From NCBI GenBank assembly GCA_910576335.1, contig CAJTIU010000032.1, positions 1-51,213 on the forward strand: a stretch of 51,213 bases of DNA, given 5' to 3'. The notes below the pieces were generated by a model. It had not been told where the DNA came from, made no database searches, and worked only from the letters and a program-made list of their open reading frames with translations. Below are positions 33,374 to 41,815 of the stretch, piece by piece. The stretch's first letter is position 1, and each line of letters begins with the position of its first letter. This DNA is from Lachnospiraceae bacterium (GTDB lineage: Bacteria > Bacillota > Clostridia > Lachnospirales > Lachnospiraceae). The translations under genes and the position numbers were made by a program.

Positions 33374-35296
33374 ATGGAAAAGCTTAAGAAATTGAAGAAT
33401 CTTACAGCATTTGCACCGTTCTTGTCAGCTCTGATTCTTGGAGCCTGTGCCGCAGCCGCTTTGCAGGGACATGAGGCAGCGGCTTATGAAGAGGCTGCCC
33501 CGAAAGCAGTGATGGAAGAAACGGGGGATACAACAGACCAGGATTCAGGACAAGATGCAGGAACGGATGCAGTAAATGACTCTGGAACGGTTGACCTGTC
33601 AAAAATTGCAGATGGAACATACGAAGGGGAAGGAACCGGATTTGGCGGAAAGATCCGGGTCTCCGTGAAGATGAAGGATCATAAAATTACGTCAATCCAG
33701 ATCATAAGCGCCAGTGGAGAGGATGTATCCTTTTTTGACCGTGCTAAAGCCGTGATTGACAGAATCCTTGCAGCACAGAGCCTGGAGGTTGATACTGTGT
33801 CAGGAGCCACTTATAGCTCTAGAGGAATCATCCGGGCTGTTAAGAATGCTCTGTCAGGGGAAACAGACGATGGGAAGACAGTCGGTTCGTCCTCCGATAC
33901 AGAAGGAACATGGTCTGTTCCTTCTGCAGATGAGGCAGATACATACAAAGATGGCGTATATGAAGGAAGCGGTAAGGGATTTGCGGGAGAAATCAAAGTA
34001 AGAGTAACCATTACAGGCGGAAAGATCGCATCGATTAAGATCATCAGCTGTTCAGACGGATCCTCTTATATAGAAAAAGCGTCTGCCGTGATTTCAAAAA
34101 TTATAAATAATCAAAGTACAAATGTGGATACCGTGTCGGGAGCCACCTACAGTTCCGTCGGCATTATATCGGCAGTCCGCGTTGCACTGTCCAAAGCAGC
34201 AGTCCAGGGCGGGGGAGAGACAGAGAAAGAAACTTCCGCCGCCGGGACATTTCCTTACAAAGACGGGATTTATTATGGAACAGCAGCCGGCTTTTCAGGA
34301 GATCTGACAGTGGCGGTTGCCCTGCAGGAAAAAACCATTAAGGCAATACTGGTTACAAAGTCAGCCGATGATAAGAGTTATCTGAACCGTGCAAAAGCGG
34401 TTGCCGATGAAATCATAAAAAAGCAGAGCCTGAAAGTGGATACGGTCTCCGGGGCCACTTATAGCTCCAAGGGAATCCGCACGGCTGTAAAAAAAGCTCT
34501 GCAGGCGGCGGAGAAGGGAAGAAAAAGCAGTGGAGAAGGCGGGGAGGAAAAGGAAAGCAGCGGCGCAGTAACAGGAACCATACCTTACAAAGAGGGCGTT
34601 TATTTTGGAACAGGAACCGGATTTCAGGGTGATATAGAAGTTGCAGTTGCAATTTCTGACAGAACCATAAAAGCAATTGTTGTTACAAAAACCTGGGATG
34701 ACGAGAAGTTCTTTACCCGGGCAAGAACTGTGATTGATCAGATGCTGAAGAAACAAAGCACAGGTGTGGATGCGGTATCGGGAGCTACCTATAGTTCCAA
34801 TGGAATTATAGAGGCAGTCAGGGATGCCCTCGACAAGGCAAAAAAGGAGACAGAAAATCCAGGCTCAGGCGGCAGCTCCCCGGGGAACAACACACAGGAT
34901 CCGGGAAGTAATACAGAAAATCCAAAGCCCCCGGAAGATAATACCGAGGAGCCGGGAGAGAGCGGCGGCACGTTATACCGGGATGGCACATACCAGGTAT
35001 CGGCCATCTGCTATCCGGATGAGGGAGAAGAATTTGAAAGCTATACCCTTTCCGCAACCGTTACTGTCAGACAGGACAAGATCGTGTCTGTAACAAATAT
35101 TACCGGGGACGGTGGTTCGGAAAACAGTGCATTTATCAAACGTGCAGCAAATGGTACCAATAAAAAACCAGGCGTGGTAACGCAGATTGTTGAGAAGGGC
35201 AGCATTGAAGGTGTGGATGCGGTATCTGCGGCAACCTGTTCTTCCCAGGCAATCCTGGAGGCATGCAGACAGGCATTGCAGACAGCAAAAAATTAG
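33374..35296 (+). CDS. multi-FMN-binding lipoprotein with four acceptor sites
   Basis: 640 aa from ATG 33374. A positively charged N-terminus, a hydrophobic stretch and LGAC suggest a lipoprotein (Cys25). Four tandem FMN-binding domains follow, each with DGxYxGxxxGFxG at the start and D(T/A)VSGATYSS at the end; acceptor threonines are about 146, 258, 362 and 472. A proline-rich linker (495-535) leads to a fifth, degenerate domain with DAVSAATCSS (Thr621). It is similar in concept to the Listeria PplA electron carrier but has more sites. Charged or glycine-rich linkers separate the domains. Confidence 0.88.
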   Translation: MEKLKKLKNLTAFAPFLSALILGACAAAALQGHEAAAYEEAAPKAVMEETGDTTDQDSGQDAGTDAVNDSGTVDLSKIADGTYEGEGTGFGGKIRVSVKMKDHKITSIQIISASGEDVSFFDRAKAVIDRILAAQSLEVDTVSGATYSSRGIIRAVKNALSGETDDGKTVGSSSDTEGTWSVPSADEADTYKDGVYEGSGKGFAGEIKVRVTITGGKIASIKIISCSDGSSYIEKASAVISKIINNQSTNVDTVSGATYSSVGIISAVRVALSKAAVQGGGETEKETSAAGTFPYKDGIYYGTAAGFSGDLTVAVALQEKTIKAILVTKSADDKSYLNRAKAVADEIIKKQSLKVDTVSGATYSSKGIRTAVKKALQAAEKGRKSSGEGGEEKESSGAVTGTIPYKEGVYFGTGTGFQGDIEVAVAISDRTIKAIVVTKTWDDEKFFTRARTVIDQMLKKQSTGVDAVSGATYSSNGIIEAVRDALDKAKKETENPGSGGSSPGNNTQDPGSNTENPKPPEDNTEEPGESGGTLYRDGTYQVSAICYPDEGEEFESYTLSATVTVRQDKIVSVTNITGDGGSENSAFIKRAANGTNKKPGVVTQIVEKGSIEGVDAVSAATCSSQAILEACRQALQTAKN

Positions 35297-35324
35297 AAAG
35301 TAAGCAAAAGAAGGGGGATTTTGG

Positions 35325-35771
35325 ATGAGGTCATTTTGGATTAGGACAGTGAACCTGGCTGCAATTGTGGGAATTTTATTTACCTATCATATGGTTCTTT
35401 CCATCTACAACAGCAAAGACCAGGTGGCAAGGCTGCAGGCCGAGCTAGAACGCGTGGAGCCGAAGCTTCAGAATGACGGACGGAGGTCAGCGCCTGCAGA
35501 ATACCAGGATGGTGTTTATTCCGGTGAGGCGGAAGGGTTTGGCGGACCGATTTCTTTGGAAGTTACTATAACAGACGGCAGAATTGCAGACATTCAGATT
35601 CTGTCAGCCGAAGGGGAGGATGGAGCCTATTTCTCCATGGCGGAGAATATGATTCCCACAGTTTTGGAACGGCAGTCACCGGAGGTTGATACAATCAGCG
35701 GCGCAACCTTCAGCTCGAATGGAATCCGGAATGCTATGAAGCAGGCGTTGGGAAAGGCCGGGGAAAAATGA
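35325..35771 (+). CDS. membrane-anchored single FMN-binding protein
   Basis: 148 aa. One N-terminal transmembrane helix (residues 8-26), a short coiled region (30-45) and one FMN-binding domain with DGVYSGEAEGFGG and acceptor Thr128 in DTISGATFSS. RnfG-like in size and topology but in an unrelated context. It could pass electrons between the membrane ferredoxin of the next gene and the multi-FMN lipoprotein. Its stop overlaps the next start (ATGA), so the two are probably translated together. Confidence 0.88.
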   Translation: MRSFWIRTVNLAAIVGILFTYHMVLSIYNSKDQVARLQAELERVEPKLQNDGRRSAPAEYQDGVYSGEAEGFGGPISLEVTITDGRIADIQILSAEGEDGAYFSMAENMIPTVLERQSPEVDTISGATFSSNGIRNAMKQALGKAGEK

Positions 35772-36655
35772 AGAAGATGAGAGATTTTACTATAAAAGAA
35801 AGAAAAAAATTTCAGGCATGGATCAGAGCTCTTATCCAGCTGGCTTGTTTTATCTTCTTTCCATCTGCTTTTACAACAGCCTTTGCGGGGATAAAATATC
35901 TCCTCACCCAGATCGGAGCTGGGGAGGAGATCGCCTGGACGCCCTTTGTAGCAGTGCTGGCGGCTCTGTGCCTGTTTACCATTCTGTTCGGAAGGTTTTT
36001 CTGCGGATTTGCCTGTGCTTTTGGCAGTCTCGGGGATGCGCTGCATGGCCTGTATCTGTATCTTCTTGCTAACAGCAAAATCATTCGCAGGAGATCCAGG
36101 AAAAAGCCGCGGAAGCTTCCAAAAAGCCGGGAGAAATGGCTGGGGGCAGTCCCTTACATTATTCTTGCTGCAATTGTGCTATTGTGTTTTTCCGGTATCT
36201 GGGACAGAATATCGGGACTTAGCCCCTGGGAAGCATTTTCCATGCTGCGTGCAGGTAATTTCAAGTTGAAAGGCCATCTGGCAGGATTGTGCCTCCTGGG
36301 AATATTACTGGCTGGCATGTGCATGAAGGAACGCTTCTTCTGTAGATTCCTCTGTCCCATGGGGGCAGCATTCTCCCTTTTGCCTGTATTGCCGTTAAGT
36401 TCCCTTGGCAGAGACAGAGAGCGCTGTATTCCGGGGTGCAGTGCATGCAGCAGAAGCTGTCCGGCAGGCATAGAACTGCCGGAATCAGGAAAAAAGGAAA
36501 ATGCTTATGGGTGTTTCCAGTGCCAGAAATGTGTGAATGTATGCCCAAAAGGAAATATTTATTGCGGCATTCCACAGATCAGGGGAAATGAAGTCCTCGC
36601 AACGCTTGTGAAAACGGCGGTCTTAGCAGGTATCTTTCTATGGTTGGATATTTAG
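35768..36655 (+). CDS. NapH-like membrane protein with two 4Fe-4S clusters
   Basis: 295 aa. About five membrane helices, with paired cysteines next to membrane segments (CGFAC, CRFLCPMG) as in NapH and NosR. At the C-terminus come two ferredoxin sites, CIPGCSACSRSCPAG and CFQCQKCVNVCPKG. Proteins of this type take electrons from quinol or cytoplasmic carriers. Here it may feed the extracytoplasmic FMN proteins and thereby stand in for the missing Ndh2. Confidence 0.88.
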   Translation: MKKMRDFTIKERKKFQAWIRALIQLACFIFFPSAFTTAFAGIKYLLTQIGAGEEIAWTPFVAVLAALCLFTILFGRFFCGFACAFGSLGDALHGLYLYLLANSKIIRRRSRKKPRKLPKSREKWLGAVPYIILAAIVLLCFSGIWDRISGLSPWEAFSMLRAGNFKLKGHLAGLCLLGILLAGMCMKERFFCRFLCPMGAAFSLLPVLPLSSLGRDRERCIPGCSACSRSCPAGIELPESGKKENAYGCFQCQKCVNVCPKGNIYCGIPQIRGNEVLATLVKTAVLAGIFLWLDI

Positions 36656-36698
36656 CCGTTACGACTGCAGTTCGGGAATGCGGACAGACTAAATAGAT

Positions 36699-36736
36699 AT
36701 TAATGCCCGCCAGCGGCCTGCTGCTGGCACATTAAT
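36699..36736 (+). terminator. hairpin before the Tp47-like gene
   Basis: ATTAATG and GCCAGC (36699-36714) pair with GCTGGC and CATTAAT (36723-36736). No T-run follows. It lies between the NapH-like gene and the next RBS and may divide the expression of the two parts of the cluster. Confidence 0.5.
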
Positions 36737-36763
36737 AAATAAATATTATGAAAAGGAGACATT

Positions 36764-39700
36764 ATGAGAACAAGAAAAAAAGAATGGAAACGAAAAGCGC
36801 TCTCAGCGATACTGTCAGCGGGTATGGTTTTTAGCCTTTGTCCTTCAGCAGTTTTTGCAACAGAGAATGCGGAAACAGGTTCTCAGACAGAAGAAGATTA
36901 CATTTACTGTTATGCGGCACTGAACTACGCCGAGTATTACGAGGCGGAAAATATATATGCTGCAGGGGATGCCAGCTCCAGTGAGGAACTGGATTCCCAT
37001 AATGAAAAAGACAAAGGCGCGTTTGATGCGGTCAGCCGAGCCACAACGAACCACGGACTACACAGAGGAAACTTCCAGTCGGATGTAACCATCTATGATA
37101 CAGACGGCGCGGCTTATGAGATGTCTTATTGGAAGGATCAAAACACCATTGTACTTTTGGAAGGATCCGAAGTAGGATTTAGCAGAGGCACGATCACAAA
37201 ACCAGACGGCAGTACCGCCACTATGGCAAATTATGAAATTACTGGAATCAAATACGTGCCTGTTGCTGTAAAAACCAGCGATTACGATGCGTTTAAGGCC
37301 AAATACGATGTAGTGGAAAATGGAGGCACTCTGGCAGGAGGCTATTCGGAAAACAAGCTGCAGAGCTACACGGCTGTTGCTGCTGTAGATGGAACAACGA
37401 ATGGCTTAAAGACTGTAACTGCGAATAATGACGGTACATTTTCCTTCGGTGCGCGCCAGTCCGGGACAGGTTCCGGCATCCAGGGTCAGGAGCTCTTGTC
37501 AGTGAATGCAGATGATCTCGGAGTGGCAATTCAGGAAATGAGCGCTTACGGGGATTTCCTGCGCGTAGATTTCAAAGAGAATTACGGAGGAATCGGAGCC
37601 GGCCTCCAGGCTGTTGTGTGGACTTATTACGGAGACCGGGCAGAGCCCCTGGCATCCTATGGCACGAAGTTTGCGGCAGACAACTGGATGCATAAATCCA
37701 ACGGTGTGCAGCTTGGTCTGACGGATTCCCTGAGATGCAGGATTCCGGATGGCTATGACGGAACCGGCAAATGGACGGTTACGGTCTACGCCCTCGGATA
37801 TGCAGATACTACCGTAGAGCTTAGTGTTCAGGAAGATGACATCCGGCTTCCGCATCCAGTCAGTGACACTAGTGCATTGGAACAGGTAATTGCAAATGCC
37901 AAAGAACTGAAGAAAGGGTCTTATACAACTGCAACCTGGTCTTCGGTTCAGGCAGAACTGGAAGAAGCAGAGGATATCCTGCGCCTGGCTAAAGAGGAAA
38001 CAGAAAGGACTACCCAGGAGGCAGTAGAAGAAGCGACAGAACATCTGAACCAGGCAATCAAAGAACTGGATACCTATGTATATGGAACACTGAATCTTCC
38101 TTACGCTGACTTTTTCTATGGTGAACTAAATGACGTAAAGGAATCCGAAGCCCTGAATCTCACTGCCCAGGATCCGGTAAACGCAGCTGGCTACAGGGAG
38201 AAGGGTCAGTATGATGCCGTCAGCAGTGCGACAACATCAAAATCCAGGCGTTTTGGCACAACCTATTATGAAGAGACAGCCTCCGGCGTAGAAATCTTAG
38301 GAATCAAAGATGTAAATGTGGCTGTTCCGGCAAAACTCTATCAGGCCGCAAAAGAGGCAATTGATGCCAATACGCCATGCAGCAATTCGCTGCTTAGCTT
38401 TGTACAAAATATAAAACTATCTGATTCCAAAGAAGCGCCTGCAGAATACAAAGTATTAAATGGAGACGGAACTCTGACAGCCATGGTAACCGGACGAAAG
38501 ACTGACAGCGCTGCGGCTGCATCCATTACCACAGATACTGTATGGGGAAACTATCAGATCAGCATTTCTTCTGATTATCTTCCGACAACCGAGAATATGC
38601 TGGGGGGTGTTGCAGAAACAGCCAGCGGGAAAAAATATGGAATGACCCACCTGGAAAACCTGTGGCTCAGGACAGGAGAAATTGCCTTTGCCGTAACGGA
38701 CAATTTTGTAGAACCTCATGGCAATACAATTGACAGCGAACGGCATAAAAGCCTGATTGGAGATACGATTACCCGGATTACTTATCTCATAAAGGACGGA
38801 GAGGACCTGGTCATTGAAACAAATCTGAAATGCAAGCAGCTGCTGGGCAGCGGCTGTGGTGTGACTGGAAAAGATGCCCTGTACGCGGAGGGCGCAACTT
38901 CTGCCATGGAAGTAAAGGCTCCGGAGGACAGCAATTATGTTCTTTCCTCTGTCACCTTTGCCGGTAAGAAATTAAATGAGCAGTCAGATTACACTTATCA
39001 GAATCATGTGCTGACGATTCATAAAACAACAAATACAGGCATAGGACAGTATACGCTTACCTATGTAGACGACACTTATGAAGATATGTCCGTCTCCGTT
39101 GTGTTTGCATCGGATTATGCAGAAGGAAGCATTTCGATTAAAGATAATAAGCTTGTACTTCCCGAAGGACTGGCACTGGCAGACTATTTAAACAATATTT
39201 CCGGTGCTTCGGTAAATGGGAAAGATCTGCGTGCCAGGGAAAATATTGGAGGAATTTTGTTTAAAGAAGACGGTACGGTTAATTTTGAAGCGAAGATAAG
39301 CGGCCGGGGAGACGATACGGTTGTATTTCCGGATGCAGACAAAGAATACACCATTGCTCTCACAGCTGTTGGTTATCCTTCTGTAACAGCCACCGTAAAA
39401 TCCCCCAAAGCAGGCGGCGCTGTCCAGGATCCTGTTACCCAGTCCCCGGCAGTTCCTGCAAAAGGCAGTATTTTGACGAGTAAAACGCAAACATACAAAG
39501 TAACCGCACAGGGATTGGAAGTTGCTTATGTATCTACAGGCAGTAAGGCGGCTGCAGTGAAGATACCGGCAGCAGTAAAAATCAATGGATATACTTACAA
39601 AGTAACCTCCATAGAGGCCGGTGCGTTCAAAAACAATAAAAAGATGACCTCTGTAACCATTGGAAAAAATGTAAGTGCGATCGGAAAAGCAGCTTTCAGC

Positions 39701-40018
39701 GGCTGCGGAAAGCTGAAGAAAGTGACCCTGGGCAACAAGGTGACATCCATTGGAGCATCAGCTTTTGCCGGCTGCAAAGCTCTTAAATCCGCTGCTCTTG
39801 GCACAGGCATCAAAAAGATTGGAAAAGAAGCCTTCAAGGGCGATTCCAGACTGACTAAGATTACAATTAAGTCTGCCAGGTTAAGTTCTGTTGGTAAAAA
39901 TGCTTTCAAGGGAATCAGTGCAAAAGCCAAAATCAAGGTTCCCAAAAAGCAGCTCACAAAATACCGGAAACTGTTAAAAGCCAAAGGCCAGGGAAAGAAA
40001 GTTAAAATAACGAAATAA
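36764..40018 (+). CDS. secreted Tp47-like protein with FIVAR and leucine-rich repeats
   Basis: 1084 aa. Signal peptide at residues 1-32 (ending PSAVFA). Residues 45-360 resemble the Treponema pallidum 47-kDa lipoprotein (YCYAALNYAEYYEAE, GAFDAVSRATTNHG, NGLKTVT, ASYGTKFAADNW). A FIVAR-like helical segment covers 368-440. A second diverged Tp47-like unit spans 445-850, with YADFFYGEL and DAVSSATTSKS. BspA-type leucine-rich repeats (930-1050, such as GAFKNNKKMTSVTIGKNVSAIG) and a basic tail end the protein. There is no LPXTG anchor. Tp47 is a penicillin-binding protein, but its function here is unknown. The gene follows flavin carriers directly. Confidence 0.85.
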   Translation: MRTRKKEWKRKALSAILSAGMVFSLCPSAVFATENAETGSQTEEDYIYCYAALNYAEYYEAENIYAAGDASSSEELDSHNEKDKGAFDAVSRATTNHGLHRGNFQSDVTIYDTDGAAYEMSYWKDQNTIVLLEGSEVGFSRGTITKPDGSTATMANYEITGIKYVPVAVKTSDYDAFKAKYDVVENGGTLAGGYSENKLQSYTAVAAVDGTTNGLKTVTANNDGTFSFGARQSGTGSGIQGQELLSVNADDLGVAIQEMSAYGDFLRVDFKENYGGIGAGLQAVVWTYYGDRAEPLASYGTKFAADNWMHKSNGVQLGLTDSLRCRIPDGYDGTGKWTVTVYALGYADTTVELSVQEDDIRLPHPVSDTSALEQVIANAKELKKGSYTTATWSSVQAELEEAEDILRLAKEETERTTQEAVEEATEHLNQAIKELDTYVYGTLNLPYADFFYGELNDVKESEALNLTAQDPVNAAGYREKGQYDAVSSATTSKSRRFGTTYYEETASGVEILGIKDVNVAVPAKLYQAAKEAIDANTPCSNSLLSFVQNIKLSDSKEAPAEYKVLNGDGTLTAMVTGRKTDSAAAASITTDTVWGNYQISISSDYLPTTENMLGGVAETASGKKYGMTHLENLWLRTGEIAFAVTDNFVEPHGNTIDSERHKSLIGDTITRITYLIKDGEDLVIETNLKCKQLLGSGCGVTGKDALYAEGATSAMEVKAPEDSNYVLSSVTFAGKKLNEQSDYTYQNHVLTIHKTTNTGIGQYTLTYVDDTYEDMSVSVVFASDYAEGSISIKDNKLVLPEGLALADYLNNISGASVNGKDLRARENIGGILFKEDGTVNFEAKISGRGDDTVVFPDADKEYTIALTAVGYPSVTATVKSPKAGGAVQDPVTQSPAVPAKGSILTSKTQTYKVTAQGLEVAYVSTGSKAAAVKIPAAVKINGYTYKVTSIEAGAFKNNKKMTSVTIGKNVSAIGKAAFSGCGKLKKVTLGNKVTSIGASAFAGCKALKSAALGTGIKKIGKEAFKGDSRLTKITIKSARLSSVGKNAFKGISAKAKIKVPKKQLTKYRKLLKAKGQGKKVKITK

Positions 40019-40023
40019 TACAA

Positions 40024-40087
40024 GTGTCAAAAGGCCATGCGTTTCATGCCCACATGAAAAGGCATGAAACGCATGGCCTTTTGACGC
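40024..40087. terminator. perfect 25-bp stem hairpin after the Tp47-like gene
   Basis: GTCAAAAGGCCATGCGTTTC and on (40026-40050) pairs without mismatch with 40061-40085; the loop is CACATGAAAA. The right arm ends in CCTTTTGAC, so it may act as a terminator between the Tp47-like gene and the EetA-like gene. It resembles the hairpin at 29179-29230. Confidence 0.7.
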
Positions 40088-40115
40088 ACACTCATAAGAT
40101 GAAGGTGTTGGAAGC

Positions 40116-40487
40116 ATGAAATATGGAAAAAGGCTATATGCTTTTTGTGGCCTGATTTTGTTATCAGGAATTGCCGGAAGCGTCATGGTGATGGGAAAAC
40201 CAAAAACGGACAATGTCAGCATTGTCCGTGACGGCGAGGTTCTGTATGAGTTAGATCTCGCGAAGGAAGAAGACAGGATGATTGAAATAGAATATGAAGG
40301 AAACAGGAACATTGTGGAAATTAAAGATCATCAGATCCGGGTGTCAGATGCCGGGTGCCCGGACAAATGCTGTGCAAAGATGGGATGGCTGAATTCCTCT
40401 GTGCCGATTGTGTGCCTTCCAAACCATTTGGTGATACGCTATTCAGACAGGAATGATGAGAGTACGATTGATGCAGAAGCATATTGA
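40116..40487 (+). CDS. NusG domain II protein, EetA-like
   Basis: 123 aa. One N-terminal membrane helix (8-26) and an extracytoplasmic domain with GCPDKCCAKMGWLN and VPIVCLPNHLVIR, the NusG-II pattern with conserved cysteines. In Listeria, EetA of the flavin-based electron transfer locus belongs to this family and stands with a Gx-family protein, as here. A link to electron transfer is therefore by context. RBS AAGGTG. Confidence 0.82.
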   Translation: MKYGKRLYAFCGLILLSGIAGSVMVMGKPKTDNVSIVRDGEVLYELDLAKEEDRMIEIEYEGNRNIVEIKDHQIRVSDAGCPDKCCAKMGWLNSSVPIVCLPNHLVIRYSDRNDESTIDAEAY

Positions 40488-40520
40488 CACGGTTCCTTAA
40501 TAAAATTTATGGAGGAGAAG

Positions 40521-41063
40521 ATGAAAGCGCAAAAACTGACGAAACTGGCACTTTTAACTACATTGGCCCTAATTATATTTATTGTGGAATTACGGATTCC
40601 CGATTTAATTCCTATTCCGGGTGTGAAGCTTGGTCTTGCAAATATCGTTACTGTGTTTGCTGTATACCATTATAAGGCCGGTGAGGCGGCTATGATCGTT
40701 TTTTCGCGGATCCTGTTGGGAGCTTTCTTTAGTGGAAATATGATGACGATACTATATAGTGCGGCAGGTGTATCTTTATGTTTAGCGGGGATGCTGTTTC
40801 TGAAAAAAATAATTTCAGGCGGTCTGCGTCCGGTAAAGCATCTATGGCTGTGCAGTGTATTGGGTGCGGTTCTGCATAACACCGGGCAAATAATCGCTGC
40901 CTGTTTCATAGCAGGGACGGGAGTGATTGCTTATTTTCCATTTCTTTTCGTTTCAGGATGCATTGCCGGAAGTTTTACAGGGCTGTGCGCACAGTACGTG
41001 ATCAATAGATTGGAATTAGAGACAGGGAACAACAGGGACATCTGGTACGAAGAGAAGATTTGA
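40521..41063 (+). CDS. Gx transporter family protein, EetB-like
   Basis: 180 aa from ATG 40521 with GGAGGAG upstream; an earlier ATG at 40509 overlaps the RBS. About five membrane helices and the conserved IPIPGVKLGLANIVTV. The family is also called heptaprenyl diphosphate synthase component I, though it resembles transporter S subunits. EetB of Listeria belongs here. The C-terminal tail (ETGNNRDIWYEEKI) seems specific to this copy. Last gene of the flavin cluster. Confidence 0.82.
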   Translation: MKAQKLTKLALLTTLALIIFIVELRIPDLIPIPGVKLGLANIVTVFAVYHYKAGEAAMIVFSRILLGAFFSGNMMTILYSAAGVSLCLAGMLFLKKIISGGLRPVKHLWLCSVLGAVLHNTGQIIAACFIAGTGVIAYFPFLFVSGCIAGSFTGLCAQYVINRLELETGNNRDIWYEEKI

Positions 41064-41079
41064 AGTGGAGATTCCGGCT

Positions 41080-41300
41080 GTTTCAACTAAAGCGGAGCCA
41101 TTTTCATTTTCTTTGAAAACAAGGAATGTGATGGCGATCCGCTGTCTGGCAAATTCAATCGCCTTGTTCTGTATAAAATCTTCTACATTAGGCACTTAAC
41201 TGTTTTATCTGCTGTGTCATCCTGCTAAAGCTCCTAACAGTTTTTTAATATTTTCTCCTTCTACATCTTCGGATAAATTCCCGCTTTACCATCAGCACAG
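41080..41300 (-). pseudogene. possible gene remnants, unidentified
   Basis: On the minus strand two short coding-like pieces are joined by an ATGA overlap: one ending KKLLGALAG and one starting MTQQIKQLSA then, after a stop and frame change, VEDFIQNKAIEFARQRIAIT. I recognise neither family. The 310-base gap holds no other gene. Confidence 0.3.
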
Positions 41301-41374
41301 CCTAAGGGGATGTTTACGTGACCATTGACAGCCCTGTATCATCATGATAAAGTAAAGCTAAAAAGGTGGGGCTT

Positions 41375-41617
41375 ATGAGGGTAGAGGAAATAATCCTGGA
41401 AGTGACAGAGCTCTGCAGGAAGCATTCTGCAAAGCAGGTGATTTTATTCGGTTCAAGGGCAAAGGGGATAGCGAGGGAGCGAAGTGATATTGACATTGCG
41501 GTATCCGGTGCGGAGGATTTTGACGGTCTTGTGGATGTATATATTGATAAATTTTATCTGCTGCGGGATACAGTAGAGCATTTGAAACTGTCCGGCAGCG
41601 ATTTGACGCAGCTATGA
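41375..41617 (+). pseudogene. truncated MNT-type nucleotidyltransferase
   Basis: 80 aa from ATG 41375. The N-terminal half has the nucleotidyltransferase signature VILFGSRAKG and ERSDIDIAV with the paired aspartates. After residue 50 the sequence (DGLVDVYIDKFYLLRDTV) does not continue as the family normally does, and no HEPN partner follows. It looks truncated or joined to foreign sequence, with a MITE eight bases downstream of the stop. It may be the relic of an MNT-HEPN toxin-antitoxin pair. Confidence 0.6.
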
Positions 41618-41625
41618 GCAGATGA

Positions 41626-41790
41626 CTAGTATACCCCATACTAATTAACCGTACGTTTCGCGCGTCTAAATTTCCATCTGCTACGTTGTCATCAATCGAC
41701 GCAGCCACCGCTACGCCTCATTCCTCCGCCTTGCAGGCTGAAAATTTATCCTGCGAGAAACATATCGGTAATTAGTGTGGGTTATACTAG
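41626..41790. mobile_element. 165-bp MITE-like element, copy 3
   Basis: Starts CTAGTATACCCCATACTAAT and ends GGGTTATACTAG, same length and core as copy 1 with some point differences (ATCGACGCAGCC, GCTACGCCTC). No coding capacity. The rlmB-like gene begins 26 bases after its right end. Confidence 0.85.
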
Positions 41791-41815
41791 GCTGTGGATA
41801 TTCAGGGAGAGAATT

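Noticed and set aside
37025-37050. Definite FMN acceptor site in the Tp47-like protein (DAVSRATT)
   Set aside because: The same motif is in Tp47, which is not known as a flavoprotein, and the glycine of SGAT is missing; kept only as a hypothesis.
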